A DNA stretch of 64,000 bases from Rhodococcus sp. KBS0724 (GTDB lineage: Bacteria > Actinomycetota > Actinomycetes > Mycobacteriales > Mycobacteriaceae), in assembly GCF_005938745.2 (NCBI RefSeq), contig NZ_VCBX02000001.1:1507501-1571500 (forward strand), in the 5' to 3' direction. The notes under the pieces are model-generated. The model made no database searches, was not told where the DNA came from, and saw nothing but the letters and a program-made list of their open reading frames with translations. Below are positions 53,275 to 64,000 of this stretch, piece by piece (position 1 is the first letter of the stretch; each line of letters opens with the position of its first letter). The translations under genes and the position numbers were made by a program.

Positions 53275-54719
53275 TTGTTGATCCTCTTTTCGAGGCGGTT
53301 CGAGAACTTGGTGAGCGCCATGATGATGATGAAGTACATGGCGCCGATGATCAGCCACATGTTGAAGGACTGGAAGTTGCGCGCGATGATGATGCGCCCG
53401 GTCTGAGTGAGCTCGGCGAGTCCGATGACCGACAGGATCGACGTGTCCTTGAGGGTGATGACGAACTGGTTGATGTACGACGGGATCATCGTGCGAATTG
53501 CCTGCGGCATGATGACTTTCCGCATCGTCTTCATGTAGCTGATGCCGAGGCTGCGTGACGCTTCCATCTGGCCCTTGTCGACGGCCAGGATTCCGCCGCG
53601 CACGATCTCCGCCATGTACGCGCCGGCATTGAGCGAGAGCGTGATTACACCGGCGGTGAATGCCGACATCTGGAAGTGCAGGGCGGCCGGGATGCCGAAG
53701 TAGATGAAGAACGCCTGGACCAGAAGCGGTGTGCCGCGGAAGATGTCGACGTAGGCAGTACCGATTCCGCGGACGACGATGTGTGTCGATACGCGGCAGA
53801 GTCCGAAGATCGCACCGAGGACCAGAGCGATCGCGATCGAGACGACCGACAGAACGATGGTCAGCCACAGGCCTTTGAGCAGTTGAGGGTAGGTGCTCTT
53901 GATCAACCCGATGATGGAGTTGTCCGACGACGTCGCTCCTTGACCGAGGAACTGCGAGAGGATGTCGTCGTATTCGCCGCTGTCGCGCAGGTTCTGCAGA
54001 CCGGCGTTGAACATCTCGAGGAGTTCGGCGTTCTGGCCCTTGTTGACGGCAAAGCCGTAGCTTGCGCCGGCTTCCTTCTCCGTGACGGTTTTGAGTCCGT
54101 TGCCCTGGGTGATGCCGTAAGCGAGGACGGGATAGTCGTCGAACACGGCGACGGAGTTTCCGGTGCGGACCTCGTCGTACATGCTGGCGGAGTCGGCGAA
54201 GTAGACAGTCGTGAAGCCGTATTGATCCTTGATGGATTCGGCGAACGAGGCGCCTTCGGTGCCGTTCTTGACGGCGACGCGTTTGCCCTTCAGGTCCTCG
54301 TAGGACTTGATGTCGTTGTTCGTTTCGAGCACTGCCATCTGCACGCCCGATTCGAAGTACGGGTCGGAGAAGTCGAAGACCTGCTTGCGAGCGTCGGTGA
54401 TCGACATACCGGCGATGACGCCGTCGGCCTGGCCTGCCTGGACAGCTTGCAGGGCCGCGTCGAATCCGAGTTGTTTGATCTCGACGTTGAATCCCTGATC
54501 CTTGGCGATGGCCCGGATCAGTTCCATGTCGATGCCGGTGAGGTTGCCGTTTTCGTCCTCGAACTCGAACGGCGCAAACGTGACGTCGGTGGCGATGATG
54601 TACGTGCGGCCCGGCTGCGCCGACGCAATGCCGGGAGCGAACAGCGCTGCGATGAGCGCCAGCAGGACGGCCAGGATGGGCCATCTCGAATTACGTGGTT
54701 TGTCGAATCTTATTCGCAC
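53271..54719 (-). CDS. Fused substrate-binding protein and permease of an amino-acid ABC transporter
   Basis: About 482 residues. Signal sequence/anchor ([22 protein letters not shown]) is followed by a family 3 solute-binding domain ([20 protein letters not shown] to about residue 275) and then a His/Glu/Gln/Arg/opine-type permease domain with five helices ([21 protein letters not shown]-loop [23 protein letters not shown]). The fused arrangement, as in GlnPQ-type systems, places the binding domain outside. The GTG at 54719 is preferred; the frame is open to 54797. Likely glutamine, glutamate or a similar amino acid, not proven. Confidence 0.92.
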   Translation of the reverse strand: MRIRFDKPRNSRWPILAVLLALIAALFAPGIASAQPGRTYIIATDVTFAPFEFEDENGNLTGIDMELIRAIAKDQGFNVEIKQLGFDAALQAVQAGQADGVIAGMSITDARKQVFDFSDPYFESGVQMAVLETNNDIKSYEDLKGKRVAVKNGTEGASFAESIKDQYGFTTVYFADSASMYDEVRTGNSVAVFDDYPVLAYGITQGNGLKTVTEKEAGASYGFAVNKGQNAELLEMFNAGLQNLRDSGEYDDILSQFLGQGATSSDNSIIGLIKSTYPQLLKGLWLTIVLSVVSIAIALVLGAIFGLCRVSTHIVVRGIGTAYVDIFRGTPLLVQAFFIYFGIPAALHFQMSAFTAGVITLSLNAGAYMAEIVRGGILAVDKGQMEASRSLGISYMKTMRKVIMPQAIRTMIPSYINQFVITLKDTSILSVIGLAELTQTGRIIIARNFQSFNMWLIIGAMYFIIIMALTKFSNRLEKRINK

Positions 54720-54800
54720 TCTCGCCCAGCTTTCGTATGTCACGCCCGGGATCACCGGACTGCTTATGACCAGACGAGAACATACTGCGCGCCGCACTGA

Positions 54801-56081
<1,281 letters not shown>

Positions 56082-56092
56082 TCGCGCGCTGA

Positions 56093-57244
<1,152 letters not shown>

Positions 57245-57254
57245 GTTCTTACCT

Positions 57255-58151
57255 GTGTCAGACGCCGAATCGAACCAACCCATCGCCACCCCTCGCGGGC
57301 AGGCAGCGCTGCTCGGCCCGGCCGAGGTGCGCGCGCTTGCCGAGGAATTCGGTGTGCGCCCCACAAAGCAGTTGGGGCAGAACTTCGTTCACGACGCCAA
57401 CACAGTGCGACGCATCGTCACCACCGCGGGCGTTACCCGCGACGACGTGGTTCTCGAGGTCGGACCAGGTCTCGGCTCACTGACCATGGCGCTGATGGAC
57501 GTCGTGGATCGTGTCATCGCGGTGGAGATCGATCCGAATCTGGCGGCTCGTCTGCCCAAGACTGTGTCCGAGCGCGCTCCCGAACTGGCAGATCGTCTGA
57601 CGGTGGTGGAGGCCGACGCCATGCGTGTGTTGCCTTCGCAGATTCCGGGGGAGCCGACGGCTCTGGTCGCGAACCTTCCGTACAACGTGGCGGTGCCGGT
57701 GCTGCTGCACCTGTTTGCTTCGCTGCCGAGCCTGCGCACCGCTCTGGTGATGGTGCAAGCCGAGGTCGCTGATCGCCTTGCTGCTGATCCGGGAAGCAAG
57801 ATCTACGGAGTCCCGAGCGTCAAGGCCAATTTCTTCGGTGAGGTCCGCCGCGCCGGTGCCGTGGGTCGCAATGTGTTCTGGCCGGCGCCGAAGGTGGAAT
57901 CCGGTCTGGTGCGCATCGATCGTTATGCCGAGCCGCCGTGGCCGATGGACGAGCAGCATCGCAAGCGTGTTTTTGCCGCGATCGACGCTGCTTTTGCTCA
58001 GCGTCGCAAGACTTTGCGAGCAGCTCTCAGTGGTTGGGCGGGTTCGCCGGTTGAAGCGGAACGCAGGCTCCTCGCTGCCGGAATCGAGCCGCAGACGCGT
58101 GGCGAGATGCTCGACGCAGCTGCGTTTGTTCGTCTGGCAGGAGTCGAATAG
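57255..58151 (+). CDS. ksgA: 16S rRNA dimethyladenosine transferase
   Basis: 298 residues; dimethylates two adjacent adenosines near the 3' end of 16S rRNA (RsmA/KsgA). [22 protein letters not shown] at the start, SAM motif [12 protein letters not shown], and [15 protein letters not shown] (NLPY) are diagnostic. GTG start at 57255. It closes the tatD-rpfB-ksgA block. Confidence 0.96.
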   Translation: MSDAESNQPIATPRGQAALLGPAEVRALAEEFGVRPTKQLGQNFVHDANTVRRIVTTAGVTRDDVVLEVGPGLGSLTMALMDVVDRVIAVEIDPNLAARLPKTVSERAPELADRLTVVEADAMRVLPSQIPGEPTALVANLPYNVAVPVLLHLFASLPSLRTALVMVQAEVADRLAADPGSKIYGVPSVKANFFGEVRRAGAVGRNVFWPAPKVESGLVRIDRYAEPPWPMDEQHRKRVFAAIDAAFAQRRKTLRAALSGWAGSPVEAERRLLAAGIEPQTRGEMLDAAAFVRLAGVE

Positions 58152-58154
58152 CAC

Positions 58155-58193
58155 TGTGCGCCGTTCCGGTAGTCGCTACCAGAACGGCGCACA
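58155..58193. terminator. Hairpin between ksgA and copA with TGTGCGCC caps
   Basis: TGTGCGCCGTTC and GAACGGCGCACA form an outer 12-pair stem with an inner GGTAG/CTACC. It sits between convergent genes and probably terminates both. The outer caps match the palindromic elements at 4548 and 13681. Confidence 0.8.
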
Positions 58194-58220
58194 ACGGGCT
58201 CTGCCCACTATGTGAACCGG

Positions 58221-60458
58221 CTATTTGAACCGGCGCAGCCTCAGGCTGTTGCTCACCACGAACACGCTGCTGAATGCCATTGCGGCACCGGCCAGCATCG
58301 GGTTAAGCAGGCCCGCCGCCGCGAGGGGGATGGCTGCCGTGTTGTAGGCAAAGGCCCAGAACAGGTTGCCCTTGATGGTTTTCAGTGTCTTGCGAGAGAG
58401 CCTGATTGCATCCGCTGCCGAGCGCAGGTCACCGCGAACCAGGGTGATGTCGCTGGCTTCGATTGCGACATCGGTGCCGGTACCCATCGCCAGTCCGAGA
58501 TCGGCCTGAGCCAGGGCTGCCGCGTCGTTGACGCCGTCGCCGACCATGGCCACGACGCGTCCTTCCGCTTGCAGTTTCTTGACTGCGTCGACCTTGTCGG
58601 CGGGCATGACCTCGGCAAATACCGTGCTGATGCCCACTTGGTCTGCAACAGTCCTGGCGACGGTCTTGTTGTCGCCGGTCAGAAGCACCGGCTCGAGGCC
58701 GAGGGCCTTCAACTGTGCGATCGCCTCGGCGCTGGTGTCTTTGACGGCGTCGGCAATCACGAGGACGCCGCGTGCTGCTCCGTCCCAGCCGACTGCGATG
58801 GCGGTACGGCCAGCTTCTTCTGCGGCAGTCTTCGCGGCCCGCAGGTTCTCGGGCAACGTCATCGCCCAGTCCGCCAGCAATGCGTCACGGCCGGCTACGA
58901 CAGCGTGGCCGTCGACCATTCCCTGCACGCCACGTCCCGCGACGTTCACGAAGTCGGAGACCGCGGGAAGCTCGCCCACTGTTTCCTTGGCGCCCTTGGC
59001 AATTGCCGCAGCGATCGGGTGCTCGGAGCGATGTTCGAGCGCACCTGCCAAACGTAAGACGTCATCGACGCTGGTTCCGTCGGCTGCGACGGTGTCGAGC
59101 AGAGTCATCTGGCCGGTGGTGACGGTGCCGGTCTTGTCGAGGACGATGGTGTCTACCGCGCGAGTCGATTCCAGCACTTCGGGGCCCTTGATCAGGATTC
59201 CCATCTGGGCGCCTCGACCGGTGCCGACCAACAGTGCTGTAGGTGTTGCCAATCCGAGTGCACAGGGGCAGGCGATGATCAGGACGGCGACGGCCGCGGT
59301 GAACGCCATCTCGATTCCACTGCCGCTACCGAGCCAGTAACCCAGTGTGGCAACGGCAATCGCGATGACAACGGGAACAAAGATGCCCGCGATGCGATCG
59401 GCGAGACGCTGAACGTCGGCCTTGCCGTTCTGGGCGTCTTCGACAAGTGCTGCCATCTGGGCGAGTTGGGTGTCGCTGCCGACTCGGGTGGCCCGGACGG
59501 ACAGGGTGCCGCCCACGTTGACGGTGGCTCCGACAACGCTGTCGCCGACGCCTACCTCTTCGGGCACCGATTCGCCGGTCAGCATGCTCAGGTCGACGGC
59601 GGAGCGGCCTTCGGTGATAACGCCGTCGGTGGCGATCTTCTCACCGGGGCGGACGATGAAGACGTCGCCGGTGACAAGATCTTCCGCTGGGATTCTGACC
59701 TCGGTGCCGCCGCGCAGTACTGCAACGTCTTTTGCGCCGAGTTCCATCAGGGCGCGTAGCGCCGCACCCGACGTGCGCTTGGACTTGTGCTCGAAATAGC
59801 GTCCGGCCAGCACGAAGGTGATCACACCTGCGGCTACCTCGAGATAGATATTGGCGGTGCCGTCCATCCGGTCGACGGTGAGTGAAAACGCGTGTTTCAT
59901 CCCGGGTTCGCCGGCTGTGCCGAAGAACAGTGCGTACAGCGACCACAGGAATGCGGCAATGGTGCCGATGGAGATGAGGGTGTCCATCGTGGCTGCACCG
60001 TGCCGCAGGTTGATCCAGGCGGCGCGATGAAATGGCAGTGCCGCCCAGACGATGACGGGTGCCGCCAGGGTCAGGGAGAGCCATTGCCAATTCGTGAACT
60101 GAAGTGCGGGGATCATCGCCATCGCGATGACGGGAACCGAGAGTAGGGTCGAGACGATCAACCTGGTACGTAGTTCGCGGAGGTCACGATCCTGTGAGGT
60201 CTCCGCGTCTGCGTCGGCGGTGGTGGCGGGCGGTGTGGGGAGCGCCGCCGAGTAGCCCGCATTTTCTACGGTGGCGAGTAGTTCTTCGACCCCGACGGTG
60301 TCCGGGTAGGAGACCTTGGCTTTTTCCGTGGCGTAGTTGACCGTGGCACTGACGCCCTCGATCTTGTTGAGCTTCTTCTCGATTCGAGCGGCGCACGACG
60401 CACAGGTCATTCCCGTGATGGCAAGCTCGACGCTACCGACGGTGGTGGGAGTACTCAT
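58221..60458 (-). CDS. copA: Copper-exporting P1B-type ATPase
   Basis: 745 residues. N-terminal HMA domain with GMTCASC (about 16-22), eight helices, the CPC metal-transport motif in [13 protein letters not shown], phosphorylation site DKTGTVTTG, a His-Pro in SEHPIAAAI and [10 protein letters not shown] hinge. The CPC with this layout indicates Cu(I) export. It starts 4 bases inside the end of a small gene after copZ, so the three form an operon under a CsoR-like operator. Confidence 0.95.
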   Translation of the reverse strand: MSTPTTVGSVELAITGMTCASCAARIEKKLNKIEGVSATVNYATEKAKVSYPDTVGVEELLATVENAGYSAALPTPPATTADADAETSQDRDLRELRTRLIVSTLLSVPVIAMAMIPALQFTNWQWLSLTLAAPVIVWAALPFHRAAWINLRHGAATMDTLISIGTIAAFLWSLYALFFGTAGEPGMKHAFSLTVDRMDGTANIYLEVAAGVITFVLAGRYFEHKSKRTSGAALRALMELGAKDVAVLRGGTEVRIPAEDLVTGDVFIVRPGEKIATDGVITEGRSAVDLSMLTGESVPEEVGVGDSVVGATVNVGGTLSVRATRVGSDTQLAQMAALVEDAQNGKADVQRLADRIAGIFVPVVIAIAVATLGYWLGSGSGIEMAFTAAVAVLIIACPCALGLATPTALLVGTGRGAQMGILIKGPEVLESTRAVDTIVLDKTGTVTTGQMTLLDTVAADGTSVDDVLRLAGALEHRSEHPIAAAIAKGAKETVGELPAVSDFVNVAGRGVQGMVDGHAVVAGRDALLADWAMTLPENLRAAKTAAEEAGRTAIAVGWDGAARGVLVIADAVKDTSAEAIAQLKALGLEPVLLTGDNKTVARTVADQVGISTVFAEVMPADKVDAVKKLQAEGRVVAMVGDGVNDAAALAQADLGLAMGTGTDVAIEASDITLVRGDLRSAADAIRLSRKTLKTIKGNLFWAFAYNTAAIPLAAAGLLNPMLAGAAMAFSSVFVVSNSLRLRRFK

Positions 60459-60652
60459 CGGTGACCTTCCTCATGGGGTGCGGGCGCGATTGATGTGCTC
60501 GACGCCGGCGCGTGGCTCGGGGTGTGGCTTGGTGTTTGGCCTGGTGTTTCGATGGGGCTGCCGACTGCCGCCCCCACACCGAAGGCGGCGCCGAATACGA
60601 CGACCAGGCCTGCGGTGTAGGCGGCAAGTGTTGTGGAGGTGCGCATTGCCAT
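60455..60652 (-). CDS. Small single-helix membrane protein of the copper operon (65 aa)
   Basis: [20 protein letters not shown] begins a membrane helix or signal anchor reaching about residue 31 ([11 protein letters not shown]). The outside part is Pro/Ser/Thr/His-rich ([13 protein letters not shown]…) and ends PHEEGHR, with four His. It overlaps copA by 4 bases (ATGA) and copZ by one base. It may pass or buffer copper outside the membrane. Function is unproven; I have not seen a named family. Confidence 0.72.
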   Translation of the reverse strand: MAMRTSTTLAAYTAGLVVVFGAAFGVGAAVGSPIETPGQTPSHTPSHAPASSTSIAPAPHEEGHR

Positions 60653-60861
60653 CAGCTGTCTACGACGGCGTAGCCGGCTTCGTCGACTGCTGCGGCGATG
60701 TCGGTTGCGGATACCGGTGCGTCGCTGGTGACGCTGACGCGGCCGCTGGCCAGATCGACGTCGACGGCGGTCACTCCGGCGATGTTGCCGATCTCTTCCT
60801 TGACGGATCCGACGCAGTGTCCGCAGGTCATTCCGGAAACGGTGTATTCGGCGGTGGTCAT
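60652..60861 (-). CDS. copZ: Copper chaperone (CopZ-like HMA protein)
   Basis: 69 residues, single heavy-metal-associated domain: YTVSGMTCGHCVGSVKEEIG with the GMTCxHC Cu(I) site, and a C-terminal AVDEAGYAVV. It should carry Cu(I) to CopA. The ATG at 60861 with GGGATCTCCC ahead fits the family length. First gene of copZ-small gene-copA. Confidence 0.93.
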   Translation of the reverse strand: MTTAEYTVSGMTCGHCVGSVKEEIGNIAGVTAVDVDLASGRVSVTSDAPVSATDIAAAVDEAGYAVVDS

Positions 60862-60896
60862 GGGAGATCCCTTCGGTTGACTGGCTCTATTGTACG

Positions 60897-60946
60897 GATA
60901 CCCCGTGTAGGTATCGCTTCGAGATTCAAGGTACCCCCAGGGGGTA
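60897..60946. promoter_or_regulatory. CsoR-like operator(s) upstream of copZ
   Basis: TACCCCC-A-GGGGGTA (60932-60946) is a perfect 7+1+7 palindrome of the kind bound by the copper sensor CsoR. A second inverted repeat, GATACC-N7-GGTATC, lies at 60897-60915, nearer copZ. No csoR gene lies in the window. The gap 60862-61174 also holds the cspA promoter. Confidence 0.78.
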
Positions 60947-61048
60947 TGCCTGTCAATGGGATGGAGAGTGATCTGACACTCAAGCGAGACAAAGTTGAGG
61001 ATCTGTGATCTACTTGTGTTGGTCGTAAGTGTTTGTGTTTGTGTTTCC

Positions 61049-61077
61049 ACGCTCGCAAATGGTTAAGTTGCGAGCGT
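61049..61077 (+). promoter_or_regulatory. Stable hairpin in the cspA leader
   Basis: ACGCTCGCAA and TTGCGAGCGT form a perfect 10-pair stem with a 9-base loop, about 100 bases before the cspA start. Cold-shock genes often have long structured leaders; whether this stem lies in the mRNA depends on the unknown transcription start. Confidence 0.45.
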
Positions 61078-61174
61078 TTGGACATCCTCCACGGATTTGT
61101 CTCAGAACGGTCGTAGTAAGTGACCCGGGCGGTCGCAGTGACAGCCCGTAGACACTGTGTTAGAGGAGATTTAC

Positions 61175-61378
61175 ATGGCAGAGGGCATCGTGAAGTGGTT
61201 CAACTCCGAGAAGGGGTTCGGCTTCATTGCTCCCGAAGACGGCAGCGCTGACGTCTTCGTTCACTACTCCGAGATCCAGAGTGGCGGCTTCCGCACTCTC
61301 GAGGAGAACCAGCGTGTTGCGTTCGAAATCGGTCAGGGCAACAAGGGCCCGCAGGCCACCGGCGTTACCGTCGTCTAA
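61175..61378 (+). CDS. cspA: Cold-shock protein
   Basis: 67 residues; RNP1 motif in [14 protein letters not shown]2 in DVFVHYSEI, after the typical [11 protein letters not shown]. Single-stranded nucleic-acid binding protein that keeps mRNA unfolded. AGAGGAG 8 bases upstream of the ATG is a strong ribosome binding site. A terminator follows. Confidence 0.97.
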   Translation: MAEGIVKWFNSEKGFGFIAPEDGSADVFVHYSEIQSGGFRTLEENQRVAFEIGQGNKGPQATGVTVV

Positions 61379-61414
61379 GACGTCCATGTGAGCCGGGCAA
61401 CCGGCGCATGACGT

Positions 61415-61459
61415 ATACAACAAAACCTCAACTCTTTCAGGGTTGGGGTTTTGTTGTAT
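61415..61459. terminator. Terminator after cspA, shared with the WYL regulator gene
   Basis: ATACAACAAAACCTCAAC and GTTGGGGTTTTGTTGTAT form a long stem with one mismatch and a TTTTGTTG run. It lies between convergent genes and reads well on both strands. Confidence 0.9.
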
Positions 61460-61476
61460 CTAGGTGAAAAGTACTG

Positions 61477-62445
61477 TCAGGCATCACGATAGCGGGCCGT
61501 GATCACGGCCTGCTCCTCGGCGATCGTTCGACATTCGTCGCGTAGTTCGGGTGGATTCAGAACAGTGAAGTCCACGTCGAAGGCTCGCAGCCATTGCGCG
61601 ACGGATCGCAGTGAATTTCCCGAAAGTGCTATGACGCAGCGATTTTCGCCGTCGGATTCCACTGATCCCCACTGATCGCTGACCATCGGCGCGATCTGTT
61701 CGATAGGTGCATGGAGCAGAACTGTTGCGCGCGTGGACGAAAACGCGCGAGCGACTCCTTTGGAGACAAATTCCGCAGCCCCTCCCTGTGGGAGTTCTCG
61801 AGGTGAAAATCGTGGTCCCGTAGGAATTTTAGGTTCCATCCGGTCGACACGAAACGATCGCCAGTCCTCACGGGAGAGATCCCACGCCACCAGGTACCAC
61901 CGCACTCCCGACCGCACCAGACGGTATGGCTCTACTTCGCGGCGGCTCTGCGTGCCGTCGTGGGTTGCGTAGTCGAACCGAAGTCGCTCGTGGTTGTGGC
62001 ACACCGACGCGATGGCGGACAGAACAGAGGCGTCCACGGCGCTTGTGGCCGGTTCACGCGGCACCACGTCGATCTGCAGCGATTCCAGGCGATAACGGAG
62101 TCGGGGCGGCATGATCTGGCGGAGTTTGGCGAGCGCGCGCATCGAGGCTTCGCCGATGCCGACCACCGAACCCGTAGCGCCGGACTGCAGCGACAGCGCC
62201 ACCGCAAGCACTTCTTCGTCATCCAGTTGAAGGGGCGGCATCTCTGCCCCGGCGCCGAGACGATATCCGCCACCGACGCCCACCGTCGCATCGACCGGAT
62301 ATCCGAGGTCGCGCAGGCGGTCGACGTCGCGGCGAACAGTGCGCGGTGTGATGGCAAGTTTGTCTGCGAGTTCGGCGCCGGACCAGTCTCGACGGGTCTG
62401 GAGCAGCGACAGCAACCGCAGTAGACGAGCTGATGTCTCCTTCAT
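61477..62445 (-). CDS. WYL-domain transcriptional regulator (YafY/PafC type)
   Basis: 322 residues. N-terminal HTH_11 (RLLRLLSLLQTRRDWSGAEL, then ITPRTVRRDVDRLRDLGYPV), WYL domain (REVEPYRLVRSGVRWYLVAWD, with WYL as the typical motif) and a C-terminal WCX extension. WYL regulators sense nucleic-acid or other ligands. It diverges from an ABC transporter over a perfect 25-base palindrome, so it likely controls both. Confidence 0.9.
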   Translation of the reverse strand: MKETSARLLRLLSLLQTRRDWSGAELADKLAITPRTVRRDVDRLRDLGYPVDATVGVGGGYRLGAGAEMPPLQLDDEEVLAVALSLQSGATGSVVGIGEASMRALAKLRQIMPPRLRYRLESLQIDVVPREPATSAVDASVLSAIASVCHNHERLRFDYATHDGTQSRREVEPYRLVRSGVRWYLVAWDLSREDWRSFRVDRMEPKIPTGPRFSPRELPQGGAAEFVSKGVARAFSSTRATVLLHAPIEQIAPMVSDQWGSVESDGENRCVIALSGNSLRSVAQWLRAFDVDFTVLNPPELRDECRTIAEEQAVITARYRDA

Positions 62446-62464
62446 GAAATTCAGTGTCGCAGAG

Positions 62465-62489
62465 ATTGAGGACCGTAACGGTCCTCAAT
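62465..62489. promoter_or_regulatory. Perfect 25-base palindrome between WYL regulator and ABC transporter genes
   Basis: ATTGAGGACCGT-A-ACGGTCCTCAAT has exact 12-base arms. It lies 20 bases before the regulator start and 40 before the ATPase start, where it can overlap both promoters. The size fits a dimeric repressor. Confidence 0.85.
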
Positions 62490-62528
62490 TGATTCTAGGT
62501 TGATCCGCATCCGAGAAATCGAGAAGAA

Positions 62529-63530
62529 ATGTGGGGCTCAAGCATGAATCACAACGGTCCGATGATCGAGACGAAGTCGCTCACCAAGCACTTCTCGCAG
62601 GGGAAGAACCTGGTCGAAGCAGTCAAAGGCGTGACGCTCGATGTTGCGGAGGGGGAGTTGGTGGCCTTGCTGGGGCCGAACGGCGCTGGAAAGTCGACGA
62701 CGTTGCGCATGCTGACTACTTTGCTCGAACCGACCTCTGGCAGTGCGCGGATCGCGGGATTCGACGTGTCCGGCGCACGAAGCGAGGTGCGTTCGCGACT
62801 CGGATACGTCGGGCAGGGCAACGGCGCCGGCCACAACCAGCGGGTTCGCGACGAATTGGTGACCCAGGGGCTCTGCTACGGAATGCCCAAAGCGGATTCG
62901 CAGGTTCGGGCTGACGAGCTTCTCGGTGATCTCGAGCTTGCGGATCTCGGAAGTCGTAAGGTCAGCACGTTGTCGGGAGGCCAGCGCCGACGGCTCGATA
63001 TTGCACTCGGCCTGGTGCATCGGCCGCCGCTGTTGTTTCTCGACGAGCCCACTACCGGCATGGACCCGCAGAGTCGGGCCAACCTGTGGGATCACATTCT
63101 CCGGTTGCGGCGCGAGATGGGTACGACAATCGTGTTGACGACGCACTATCTCGAAGAAGCGGATTCGATGGCCGAGCGAGTCATCGTCATCGACGAGGGA
63201 ACCGTGATCGCCGACAACACGGCCGCCGCGCTCAAGGCGGACCTCGCGGGGGATCATCTGTCGTTGACGTTCGAGACCGAGTCGGATGCAGTGACCGCGG
63301 CGTCGGTGGCGGAGCAGCTTGTCACGGTTCGCGAGGTTGCCGTCGACGGATGCACGGTGAGTATTCGTGCGCGCGAGGGTGATTCGACGCTACCAGTGCT
63401 ACTTCGCGAAACGGATGCTCGTGGTGCCCGCGCTCTGACCGCCGATATCACCCGTCCGACACTCGACGACGTTTTCCTGACCCTCACCGGACGTAGCTTG
63501 CGTGAGAGCGCTGCCGCGGTCGCTTCCTAG
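62529..63530 (+). CDS. ABC transporter ATP-binding protein (DrrA-like)
   Basis: 333 residues. Walker A GPNGAGKST, signature LSGGQRRRLDIALGL, Walker B LLFLDEPTTGMD and the C-terminal DrrA-type extension ending RPTLDDVFLTLTGRSLRE. Such ATPases drive ABC-2 exporters for drugs or lipids. Start is ATG 62529 after GAGAAGA, or ATG 62544. The permease follows 31 bases downstream. Regulated, by inference, by the WYL protein. Confidence 0.92.
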   Translation: MWGSSMNHNGPMIETKSLTKHFSQGKNLVEAVKGVTLDVAEGELVALLGPNGAGKSTTLRMLTTLLEPTSGSARIAGFDVSGARSEVRSRLGYVGQGNGAGHNQRVRDELVTQGLCYGMPKADSQVRADELLGDLELADLGSRKVSTLSGGQRRRLDIALGLVHRPPLLFLDEPTTGMDPQSRANLWDHILRLRREMGTTIVLTTHYLEEADSMAERVIVIDEGTVIADNTAAALKADLAGDHLSLTFETESDAVTAASVAEQLVTVREVAVDGCTVSIRAREGDSTLPVLLRETDARGARALTADITRPTLDDVFLTLTGRSLRESAAAVAS

Positions 63531-63561
63531 ACTGAGAACTTTTACCGAAAGGACTTCTGCC

Positions 63562-64000
63562 ATGACACTCACACTCGATACCCCACGCGCTGTGCGCGGC
63601 AACATCGTTCGCGACAGCGCGATAGTGATGGGGCGCGAACTTCGGCCGATGCTGCGCGACCCGGTCAGCGTTGTCTTCAGTCTCATTCAGCCCCTTATTC
63701 TGCTCGCACTGTTCGGTCCACTACTCAAAGGCGTTCCAGGCACCGGTGACGGTGTGTGGAACTGGTTCATCCCCGGGGTACTGGTGATGATCGCGATCTT
63801 CGGAACGACGATGACCGGCTCGAACCTCCTGATCGAGATGCAGCAGGGATCCCACGAGCGGATGTTGGTGACGCCGCTACGACGCTCGTCGTTGTTGATC
63901 GGGCGGGCATGCAAGGAAATGGTTCCGCTTGCGGCGCAGGCGATTCTGATCATTCTGGTGGCGCTCCCGCTCGGGTTGGACGTGAACGCCGCCGGTGCTG
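63562..64000 (+). CDS. ABC-2 type permease (3' end outside window)
   Basis: The first 146 residues are visible: MTLTLDTPRAVRGNIVRDSA, VMGRELRPMLRDPVSVVFSL, the first helix LIQPLILLALFGPLL, WFIPGVLVMIAIFGTTMTGS, and EMQQGSHERMLVTPLRRSSL. This is the DrrB-like N-terminal half of an ABC-2 membrane domain. GAAAGGA precedes the ATG. The frame is open to the window edge, so the gene is incomplete here. Confidence 0.93.
   Translation, partial: MTLTLDTPRAVRGNIVRDSAIVMGRELRPMLRDPVSVVFSLIQPLILLALFGPLLKGVPGTGDGVWNWFIPGVLVMIAIFGTTMTGSNLLIEMQQGSHERMLVTPLRRSSLLIGRACKEMVPLAAQAILIILVALPLGLDVNAAGA

Noticed and set aside
53275..54684. N-terminal extension of the GlnQ frame up to 725 codons
   Set aside because: It runs through the fused permease gene in another frame with Arg/His-rich, low-complexity sequence. 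GlnQ begins at 53274 or 53253.

Overview
The window is high-GC actinobacterial chromosome, almost certainly from Rhodococcus and most likely the R. erythropolis/qingshengii group. Three things point there: a 453-residue flavin amine oxidase that looks like the R. erythropolis putrescine oxidase, gene order shared with Mycobacterium (mprA-mprB-pepD-moaB-mscL; cyclo-ligase/galU/moeA-like/rimJ/glpR; pmt/rsmI; metG/tatD/rpfB/ksgA), and frequent GTG starts. I see no prophage, insertion sequence, CRISPR array or rRNA. These assignments rest on reading the sequence, not on database searches.

Layout. 1-2.2 kb: end of purN and all of purH, the last purine synthesis steps. 2.2-5 kb: a small gene behind an attenuator-like terminator, a structured RNA candidate resembling a c-di-GMP-I (GEMM) aptamer, a hydrolase, a DUF4126 membrane protein and a VOC protein. 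5-8.4 kb: a MoxR-type ATPase and VWA protein pair. 8.4-18.3 kb: a polyamine island with agmatine deiminase, N-carbamoylputrescine amidase, a TetR regulator, an APC permease, a universal stress protein, an aminoaldehyde dehydrogenase, a PucR regulator and putrescine oxidase. Together these could take agmatine through putrescine and 4-aminobutanal to GABA. 19.9-22.7 kb: a zinc-starvation ribosome set (S18, S14, L33, L28 one way; a CobW-like protein, L31 and L32 the other) around two Zur-like boxes. 23.3-28.4 kb: the MprAB envelope-stress system with PepD and MoaB-like protein, then MscL. Matching direct repeats lie upstream of mprA and pepD. 28.5-34.6 kb: SAF protein, a Ruc-like zinc ribbon, folate cyclo-ligase, galU, a MoeA/Glp-like protein, an acetyltransferase, a GlpR/SepX-like protein and tRNA-Ala(CGC).

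34.9-38.7 kb is the most unusual part. A tightly overlapping operon encodes a secreted low-complexity protein (Gly/Asn repeats, a Cys/His cluster, long Thr-rich repeats, a C-terminal membrane segment), an ImmA/IrrE-type metallopeptidase and a multi-pass membrane protein. It converges on an EspR-like DNA-binding protein. A signalling or surface module is inferred; I know of no described function for this combination.

38.9-52.4 kb is mixed housekeeping: SDR, DUF2505, nitrobindin-like protein, arginine deiminase, ArsC-like protein, GntR regulator, DoxX, BCCT transporter, protein O-mannosyltransferase, RsmI, DUF2786 protein, MetG, TatD, and a small gene whose ribosome binding site lies in a hairpin. 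52.5-58.2 kb: an amino-acid ABC transporter with fused binding protein and permease, two tandem rpfB genes and ksgA. 58.2-61 kb: a copper efflux operon with a CsoR-like operator. 61-64 kb: a cold-shock gene, then a WYL regulator diverging from an ABC exporter that runs off the window; a perfect 25-base palindrome lies between them.
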